Shown: positions 57,101-64,000 of the stretch, piece by piece
Layout: each line of letters starts with the position of its first letter
Numbering within the stretch: the first letter of the stretch is position 1
DNA from: Petrosia ficiformis
Lineage: Eukaryota > Porifera > Demospongiae > Haplosclerida > Petrosiidae
Direction: 5' to 3'
NCBI GenBank assembly: GCA_947044365.1
Contig: OX345640.1
Location: forward strand, 7,364,410 to 7,428,409
Length of the DNA stretch: 64,000 nt
Program-made: the position numbers and the translations under genes
Notes under the pieces: model-generated
What the model saw: the letters and a program-made list of their open reading frames with translations, nothing else
The model's database searches: none
What the model was told of the DNA's origin: nothing

Positions 57101-58135
57101 ATACAATTCACACATTACTATGATTACAGTACAAAGTAGTACTATAGTACTACTTAGAAGTACAGTTGACTTATTAAAAGTATAGGTTCCATCATAGTAT
57201 GTAAACTTAATAAAGTCAGGTATTGTACATGTATTGTATAGTAGTAGTTCATTTGTACTAACCTAACTGTAGTAATATCATTAGTATGTATCATCATATC
57301 AAGATATACACACCATAAGTCAACACGACGAGGATAAGATGATAATAGACTCTCAAACATTGTACGACCACGTTCTATATCTCCATATTTGAATTCAAAT
57401 TGTGCAAACTTTGAAATGATGGTAACATCTATATTATCAAAATAGTAATAATAATTACTAAAGCAAGTATTTAAGTACAAGACGTCATACACATGTAATA
57501 CACATGTGATACACATGTGATACTTACGTTGTTGTTTTGATAAGCTTTTTAAACTTCTTTTCATCAAGTTTCTAGCAGCTTCTAATCTTCCATGTTGCAT
57601 TTGAAACACACCATATCTTATCCATACTTGTACTTCATTACTGAATTTCTTTGTCATAGTTTGATATAGTTGTTCAGCTAGCTGTAATGAACAATAAATA
57701 ATAACATTGTAATAATAAATAATATTATATTATATTACATGATTTGGGTTTGACATTTTCAGGTAAAATAATTGTTTTTTTTAAGAGGCCAAATTGTACT
57801 GTGATCCTAATAAATTTGGTATCCAGGAAAACCCATTAGTAGAATTATGTTGAGTTGAAACTGAGTTTATTATAAATTCATGAATCATTGCTATGGAAAC
57901 ATGTAAATACAGCTTCTTGTGTACATGTTTAGTACTGCTACTAAAATCAAACTTGCTTTGTCAGATGTACATGTATAATGTGGTTACCATGACGATTGAA
58001 CCAATAGTAGCACATGTACATGTATTTGAATTTATAATAAGCTCAGTTTAATAATTATGATTCTACTACAGTACACTTGTATACCACATTACACATTACC
58101 TTCCTGTATAAAATACATGAATATATATATAATTA

Positions 58136-58188
<53 letters not shown>

Positions 58189-59869
58189 ACACTAGTACAG
58201 ATATATTACTATTAGCCATTTTAATTTAGATAGTATAGTTATACATGTATATATATATAATTGTACATGTATATAAACTCACATCAAGTTTATCTGATAA
58301 CTGATATATGTTAGTTAATTTATAATACACTGGTAGCTGTTCATTTTGTTGTAAAGCTTGTTGAAATGTTGACATGAGACTATCTTGTGTTCCGTACATA
58401 TTCTCTAAGTTCATTAGTCCAACCCACACATTCAACTTCTCTTGTTCTTCTCTGTTATTAAAACACAAATAAATACAATATTATAATACATATATTTGTG
58501 AATGTACACGTATACTAGTATTACATGATGGTACCTAAATCAATGTACATCTACATGCTGGAGGTAATTCATCATTCATGTACGTACATACTATTGGTAT
58601 TTCATGTACCTGTACATGTATATGTACATGCTAGTGGTATTTTATGTACATGTACATGTACATACTGGAGGTATTTCATGTACATGTACACGTGATGCAT
58701 GTACTTGTATATGCACATGAACATGATGCAAACATTCTTCACCACTAACCTAAATGAGATTGTTGTAAGAGCTTTTCTGGCTACCGATCTAGCCTTGTCT
58801 ACCTCTGCTGTGTGTAAGTAAAATGCCATATACTGTAACCATAGCGATGAACTATAGAAGAGATAATATATTATGAATACATGTGTACATACAATATAAT
58901 CATTTGATAGACTGATACATGCGTGTATTATAAGAAGTTCAATACCTGTTTGGATTAGTAGCAATCATTCTATCAAAATCATCTGCTGATTCTGGTATCT
59001 TAGAACTATCTAATAACTCTTGTTCTTTCTAATGATAGACATGTAATTATATATACTAACATACACACACATGTACATGTACATGTACATGTATACATGA
59101 ATACTCAACAGATTATAAATGTATATTAATACTCACATTGTAAAGAAAGGTTTCTTCAGCTACTTTCACTGCTTTCTTTTGTCTTCTGGTCTTTTTACTA
59201 GTTGGCTACAGAAGATATTAATAGACAATGTATTTGTTAGTAAATATCTATTCTCTAAATACAATTAAATTAGCCTTGGTCTAAATTAATACTGGGAGGA
59301 ATATTCAGTATTATACTCAAAGCTTTGTTAAGTAAGAAAAGCTAGCTTTCATGGAACAGTCATATGACATGTATTATATATCATAGTTTGATAAGCTCAT
59401 ATGGTGCACCATTGGCCCAAAGAGCTTATTACTTGACACTGCACAGTTCTCTCTTTGGGCCACACGGTGCAATCAATTGTGATTATATTGTCACTAAGAG
59501 ATTAACTGTTTGTTAATTGGCTCAAGATGTCTTCCCAATGTAGCACACACTAACCCTTATTGAGTCAATTTGGCCCATGATTCAAAACCCATCAATATCT
59601 CTGATATGCATGTATATATTACCTGTTCATCTTCAGTGTCTGTGTCATCTTCTTTTACTGATTGAGTTTGGCACTCGCTATCACCCCAATCAAATCCTCC
59701 ACTGACATGAAGAACAGGGAGCTCTCTCTTCCTTTTTCTTGTAACTTCTTTTTTCTGTTGTTTCTCCTCTTCACTGGTTTCTTCTTCAGATGAGGAAAGA
59801 GACTGTTCACTGTCTGAACTGTGTACATGAGAGAGAAAGAGAAAAAGAGAGAGAGACAGAGAGAGAAAT

Positions 59870-59936
<67 letters not shown>

Positions 59937-60010
59937 CAGAGACAGAGTGAGAGAGAGAGAGACAGAGAGAGACAGAGACAGAAAGAGAGAAAGAGAGAGA
60001 GAGACAGAGA

Positions 60011-60042
<32 letters not shown>

Positions 60043-61276
60043 CAGAGAGAGAGAGAAAGAGAGAGACAGAGAGAAAGAGAAAGACAGAGACAGAGAGAGA
60101 CAGAGAGAGACAGAGAGATAGAGACAGACAGAGAGAGAGAAAGTCTAATACATGTCACAAATAACAGCACAGAATTATCTAATCTACTAACAAGTAATGA
60201 GATATTGACTCTAGTAAACTCACCTGGTATCATCATCGCTATCATAACTAATAATCTTCCTCTTGACTCTTCTTCTTCTTTTTGTTCCTTTATTCTGTTC
60301 TACTTCATGTTTTTTTGTTGGATCAATATCACTAAGTTTAAGTGATAACTCAACTTTCCCAGTACTCTTATTAACTCTGTATGTGTGTTTTGAAAGATGA
60401 TAATACAAAATATTATAGTAATATATTATAGTAGAGTGTTGTATAGATAATAGTACGATAATTAGGGGTGGAATGGATCCTGTTTTTTACTATCCGGAAT
60501 TCCGTTCACAATAATGGTCGTGTACCCAGATAAATGCTTTAAAATGTAAAGTATTATTCTGTAATCAACTGTAACAGATGTTCATACAAGCTGCATTGGT
60601 GTTCATACAAGCAGCATTGGTGTTCATACAAGCAGCATTGGTGTTCATACAAGCTGCATTGGTGTTCATACAAGCAGCATTGGTGTTCATACAAGCAGCA
60701 TTGGTGTTCATATAAGCTGCATTGGTGTTCATACAAGCTGCATTGGTGTTCATACAAGCAGCATTGGTGTTTATACAAGCAGCATTGGTGTTTATACAGA
60801 TTGTTCTGCACTCTAAAAGCCAACAAAGCTGGTAACATGGAGCAAGCACTTATCAAATGCCATTTTATTGCAATTTCGATTTCCCATGTTCAGTTCATGG
60901 ATCAGTTCGTGGATAATTATGATAATTGTCACAACTTCTATTAAATCAAATATACAATAAATTCCACAATTTTAATCACAAAATTTTAATTGACTTACTC
61001 AATTACTTTAACTCGTACTATCTCTCCCTCTTCTACAACAGACTTAAAATTTTTGATATATCGATCAGACAAGTTAGCTATCATAACCCTTCCAACAATA
61101 TCACAACCAAGTCTATGAAATAGAAGATTATAAATGATGATTACATGTTCCATTGATTCTTGAGTTAACGCACCTCACAAACACACCGACATCACTCACA
61201 GCTTTAACAGTACCAGTCACTACATCACCTTCTGATAATACTTTACAAATCTGTCCTATGACAGTTACATGAGGAC
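54128..61276 (-). CDS. PDCD11: RRP5/PDCD11 ribosome-biogenesis protein, C-terminal 11 exons
   Basis: Minus-strand exons 61276-61174, 61112-60999, 60376-60224, 59818-59623, 59205-59137, 59028-58946, 58851-58750, 58451-58283, 57681-57528, 57428-57263 and 54302-54128 join in frame with GT-AG introns to a stop. The first three give an S1 RNA-binding repeat ([20 protein letters not shown], then [13 protein letters not shown]). The next are lysine- and acid-rich ([16 protein letters not shown]). The rest are HAT helical repeats: [59 protein letters not shown] and [20 protein letters not shown], the conserved end of RRP5. RRP5 is a nucleolar scaffold for both 18S and 5.8S pre-rRNA processing. The N-terminal S1 repeats are not in this stretch; two such exons lie in the duplicate block at 19811-20146. 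Confidence 0.9.
54509..55582 (-). mobile_element. non-autonomous element (family of 3762-4165) carrying a nested pogo-like MITE
   Basis: The duplicate segment reads AGTCTTGTTCCTG uninterrupted at about 11731-11743. Here CTTGT (54504-54508) is followed by 1074 bp and then CTTGT again (55583-55587), a 5-bp duplication. Inverted relative to the copy at 3762-4165. It is split by 54567-55175. Confidence 0.7.
54567..55175. mobile_element. pogo/Tigger-like element, 609 bp, TA target
   Basis: Left end CAGTGAAACCTCCGTTAGC and right end reversed CAGTGAAACCTCTATAATGC, each flanked by TA; both continue into GGACACC words. The interior near 54960-55080 still reads [16 protein letters not shown], likely a scrap of the transposase C-terminus. 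Inserted in the AT tract of the host element. Confidence 0.85.
55683..55985. mobile_element. hAT MITE, duplicate of 11834-12134
   Basis: Begins TAGTGATGGGCGATTTGATA and ends GGTATCACCCACCACTA; target duplications TTACTAAC and TTATTAAC now differ by one base. Shared with the other segment, so older than the segmental duplication. Confidence 0.75.
56224..56895. repeat. 83-bp minisatellite, about 8 copies
   Basis: Same unit as 12378-13501, in the last intron of RRP5. One copy carries an extra ACATGT. No MITE interrupts this array. Confidence 0.95.
57700..58282. other. RRP5 intron with (AT)n tract
   Basis: Intron between exons 58451-58283 and 57681-57528; an AT microsatellite at about 58139-58181 and CATGTA words are the only features. 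Confidence 0.6.
59389..59550. repeat. dispersed repeat, second copy at 21322-21475
   Basis: Shares GATAAGCTCATATGGTGCAC, CTCTCTTTGGGCCA and ACTGTTTGTTAATTGGCTCA with 21322-21475. Located in an RRP5 intron. Confidence 0.65.
59829..60141. repeat. (GA)n / GACA purine tract in RRP5 intron
   Basis: About 310 bp of GAGA with interspersed GACAGA and GAAAGA. One strand is purely purine over long stretches, a sequence type prone to triplex formation. It produces spurious long ORFs on both strands. Confidence 0.95.
60579..60799. repeat. 21-bp tandem repeat, about 10-11 copies
   Basis: Unit GTTCATACAAGCAGCATTGGT, in an RRP5 intron; units vary only at GCAGC/GCTGC and a few single bases. Because 21 is a multiple of three it creates 7-residue periodic ORFs on the minus strand. 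Confidence 0.95.
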
Positions 61277-62877
61277 CTGCGTAAAATAAAGATAATAATA
61301 TTACCAAATTGGTGAACATGAATGACCTTCATAAAAATATACATAGGAGAGGTACATGTACATGTAGATGTACATCTACATCTACATGTACATGTACATG
61401 TAGATGTGTGTAATAAACCACAAAATCACAACAGAAAACTGAACAGTTGTAAAATGAAATTTATTAATATTCTCTCTACCATTTAACATGTCTGGTTTTG
61501 TTAGTATTAAGTGCCGAGTGCCTTAGCTTGAGGCATATAATCGTGTAGTGCAGAGGTTGAATCTCAGCTAGCATTCAGGAATGCAATTAACACAAAAATA
61601 TTTATTGTGGACATAATGAAATGTGGAGTCATGATAACAAGACTTATACTACTTTAGACATTCGCCTTGCTGCTTTTCTGCAGCTAACAAAGCATGATTT
61701 TGGTATCTATGGCTTTCTTATAAGGTCCCCTGTCTAACACAAGTGACTATTGGAGTTAGAGGGAATGCAGTCTTATTAGTCTGCCTAGGCCAGTGTTTTC
61801 CCCAAAGCGCGTTTAGCACGTTCTCTGCGCTCTTTAAAATACTAAGCAGAAGTAGGTGTGATGATAACACGCCTTCAATTAATTAATTTTTGCTCCATAT
61901 AAGTGTGCGTTTTCATTGACTACTGTACTTTCAAACACTCGCCTTGGTTCTTTCCTGCAACTAACGAAGAATGTTTTGGTATCTATGGCTTTCTTAGTAG
62001 GTCTTCTGTCTAACTAAGTAAGGTAAAAGTCTGTACTGTTTAAATTTTAAAATTTATACAGGTGTGTAAAAATGTGGCCGTTGCCCTTCAAACGTTCGCC
62101 TTGCTGTCTTCCTGCTGATAGCAAAGCATAAAGTTTACATCAATGGCTTTCTTAAGAATTCTTCTTTCCAGCAAGCTAAGTTAAAATGTTGAATCTTATA
62201 AACAGAGTTATAGACCTGAAAAGAGTTAGTTATTAAACTGATATTCAACCCACAGATTTAAATTGCAAAAACGATTTAGTGGGCTGTTAGATAAGGAGGT
62301 AATGCAATGTACTGAAGTTAGCGAAGTGCAGTGAAGTGTGGTAAAGGGTGTGGTTATGTAATTAATTAGGGGTGTGGTGTTATGGGCGCTTGGACTTTAG
62401 GCAGACCTTCCAACTGCAAACGAGAGGAGGGTCTGGTTAGCATAGGCAGATCAGCCACGTGTATATATATATGTAGCATGAAATCACCTGGGGTCCCGGA
62501 ATCACCAAGGGCAAGGCTAGATAGGGAGAGGTCATCATGAAAATGTGGATTTAAGGCATGCCACATGTAAGTGCTAGGCTGTTTCTCGGAGTCTTCATGC
62601 AGAGAATTCTGATGTTAATACAACAAGTAATCCCCTTTGTTTGTTGTATTTCATACATTTTACAAATTGTCTATGCAAGTAAGCTCAATATGTTCCCTCT
62701 CTAAGCATATTTTATGTGCGTGAGGCTGATCTGCATATATATTAAAATTCATGTGTCTAGCATGCTAACAATAGGCGTAGACAAACACACACAACAAACA
62801 GACAAGCAGCCACAATGGCTTCATTACACAGCCACAAAGGGCCTAGAAAACATTAGAGCAGCCACTTTGGCTTAGAT
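61277..62877. other. repeat remnants, no gene supported
   Basis: 61350-61405 is a CATGTA/GATGTA microsatellite. 61640-62230 is a diverged copy of the dispersed repeat at 15330-15665 and 16430-16800 (CTTCCTGCTGATAGCAAAGC, then ATGTTGAATCTTATAAA). No further RRP5 exon could be recognised on the minus strand. Confidence 0.45.
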
Positions 62878-63205
62878 AAATAACAATAACAATCAGCTAC
62901 AATGGCTAAGAAAACGAGCAGCCACAATGGCTTAGAAAATGAGCAGCCACAATGGCTTGGAAAATAGGTAGCCACAATGGCTTAGAAAATGAGCAGCCAC
63001 AATGGCTTGGAAAATAAGTAGCCACAATGGCTTAGAAAATGAGCAGCCACAATGGCTTGGAAAATAGGTAGCCACAATGGCTTAGAAAATGAGCAGCCAC
63101 AATGGCTTGGAAAATAAGTAGCCACAATGGCTTAGAAAATAAGCAGCCACAATGGCTTGGAAAATAAGCAGCCACAATGGCTTGGAAAATAAGTAGCCAC
63201 AATGT
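62878..63205. repeat. 25-26 bp tandem repeat, about 12 copies
   Basis: Unit AGCCACAATGGCTTAGAAAATGAGC in two alternating versions (TTAGAAAATGAGC and TTGGAAAATAGGT or AAGTA), forming a dimeric higher-order repeat. Contains the palindrome AGCCA..TGGCT in each unit. Confidence 0.9.
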
Positions 63206-63450
63206 AAAAATGGAACACTGAATGCCCAGTCTTGAGCTACACTAAGCAATTGCTCTTATAAAAGCAGCCAGCAATCATTAAGTACTGGTTACAATGTGGA
63301 AGAAGCACTGATAAGTACTAATCAATGTTGCTAATTAATGGCTAGTATGTCTAGTAGTTCTCAAGCCCAGCCTAACATTAACTGGCAAGCAAATACCTAA
63401 AAATATGTAATATTTCTGATACATTGTCAAGTGTCAATAAGTATTAAAAG

Positions 63451-63637
63451 TTGAAGACGACTCCAAGGAAGGGGACAATGAGAACATGGAAGTCGCTGGT
63501 AGGAAGGATGAAGACAGAGCAGTAGAATTTGCTGAAACTGAAGAAGACATTGATGTTTTGAGAAGTTCTTTGCTGGATTTAACTCGGTTGTTTCATGTCG
63601 GTCCGATTATCAGTCAGTTTGAAAGTTTACATTGTAT
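63451..63637 (+). CDS. possible exon of an unidentified gene
   Basis: Open frame after an AG near 63450 to a GTATGT donor-like site at about 63635. Contains MEVAGRKDEDRAVEFAETEE followed by DIDVLRSSLLDLTRLFHVGP, with coding-like composition (acidic then amphipathic). No family recognised and no partner exon seen. Confidence 0.3.
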
Positions 63638-63867
63638 GTATGTATATATATATATTTATAACACTTTAACACTGTGGTAAAAAGTGTGCTATGTTAGCCT
63701 GTATATGGAAAATACAGAACCGACGGTATATTTGATGTTAGGGGTCAAAATGCTATAAATATATACATATATCATATGTCATTTCATATTATCTTTGTTT
63801 ATATCATACGTCATTCCGTAAATATCTTAATGTTGAAATTTTCTAAAAACTTTTTATTAAAATTTTT

Positions 63868-64000
63868 CTAAAGCCAAGTGCGTGTCCCTGATTGAGGATT
63901 GAGGAAAAGAAGAGGTAGGGACAGAGCTAAATGAGCTGCAGAGACCAAAGAGGAGAGAGAAACAAGACTGTCTAACAGAAGAGAAGCTTCTATTTGTCTA
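63868..64000 (+). pseudogene. possible Helitron-type AAET..ER repeat fragment
   Basis: Reads AAETKEERETRLSNRREAS after an in-frame TGA. Arginine-rich AAET-x-EER-x-x-RL repeats are typical of the N-terminal part of Helitron/PIF1-type mobile proteins. Runs off the window; weak. Confidence 0.3.

Noticed and set aside
59655..60245. 196-codon minus-strand ORF rich in S and L, and its plus-strand E/R-rich counterparts
   Set aside because: Created by the GA dinucleotide tract in an RRP5 intron; only its ends overlap real RRP5 exon sequence.
60554..60856. Minus-strand ORFs with a 7-residue periodic repeat (CLYEHQC or NTNAACM)
   Set aside because: By-product of a 21-bp tandem repeat in an intron; both frames are open only because 21 is a multiple of three.
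62366..62566. Minus-strand ORF that might have been a further RRP5 exon
   Set aside because: Sequence (DLSLSSLALGDSGTPGDF) has no S1 or HAT pattern and no flanking splice sites in a suitable phase.

Overview
This is AT-rich animal nuclear DNA. Genes are spliced with GT-AG introns, intergenic space is full of small DNA transposons, minisatellites and ACATGT-type microsatellites, and there is no sign of bacterial operons, tRNAs or rRNAs. Multi-exon NACHT-LRR (NLR) genes with death-fold exons, free-standing Death-domain genes and a metazoan-like RRP5/PDCD11 gene suggest an early-branching invertebrate. A demosponge such as Amphimedon is my best guess; this is inference from gene style, not a database match.

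Layout: (1) 301-11011 (+) holds NLR gene A: five exons with three death-fold domains and two acidic linkers, then one large NACHT-LRR exon. Its first exon lies off the window or is not recognised. (2) 11247-16041 (-) holds a broken copy of the 3' end of RRP5/PDCD11, lying tail-to-tail with NLR-A and split by an 83-bp minisatellite. (3) 15194-20146 is a transposon-rich stretch with two S1-type exons of RRP5 at its right end. (4) 20150-29300 is largely gene-free, with hairpin MITEs, a 0.5-kb direct duplication and a decayed Death-domain exon at 23.4-23.8 kb. (5) 29590-31036 and 33425-34691 (+) are two tandem four-exon genes for about 205-residue Death-domain proteins sharing a TATA-type promoter module. 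A RecQ helicase scrap lies between them. (6) 36196-38600 is a DNA transposon with inverted repeats whose minus-strand ORF is an RNase H/DUF7869-type protein. (7) Three back-to-back hairpins occupy 38.6-39.1 kb. (8) 39929-53601 (+) is NLR gene B, exon-for-exon paralogous to NLR-A, with a 5.77-kb DIRS-type tyrosine-recombinase retrotransposon (-) inserted in the intron before its NACHT exon. (9) 54128-61276 (-) is the better-preserved RRP5/PDCD11 gene (11 exons, S1 to HAT repeats and stop). (10) 61.3-64 kb is repeats plus one possible exon.

NLR-A with its RRP5 tail (about 0.3-16.1 kb) and NLR-B with its RRP5 tail (about 39.9-57.8 kb) are two copies of one segmental duplication. Because one copy often keeps the empty site, several transposon insertions can be delimited exactly. 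The NLR genes and the neighbouring Death-domain genes form a plausible innate-immune cluster: receptors with stacked death-fold domains next to small Death-domain proteins that could act as adaptors. The physical link is seen; the functional link is inferred.
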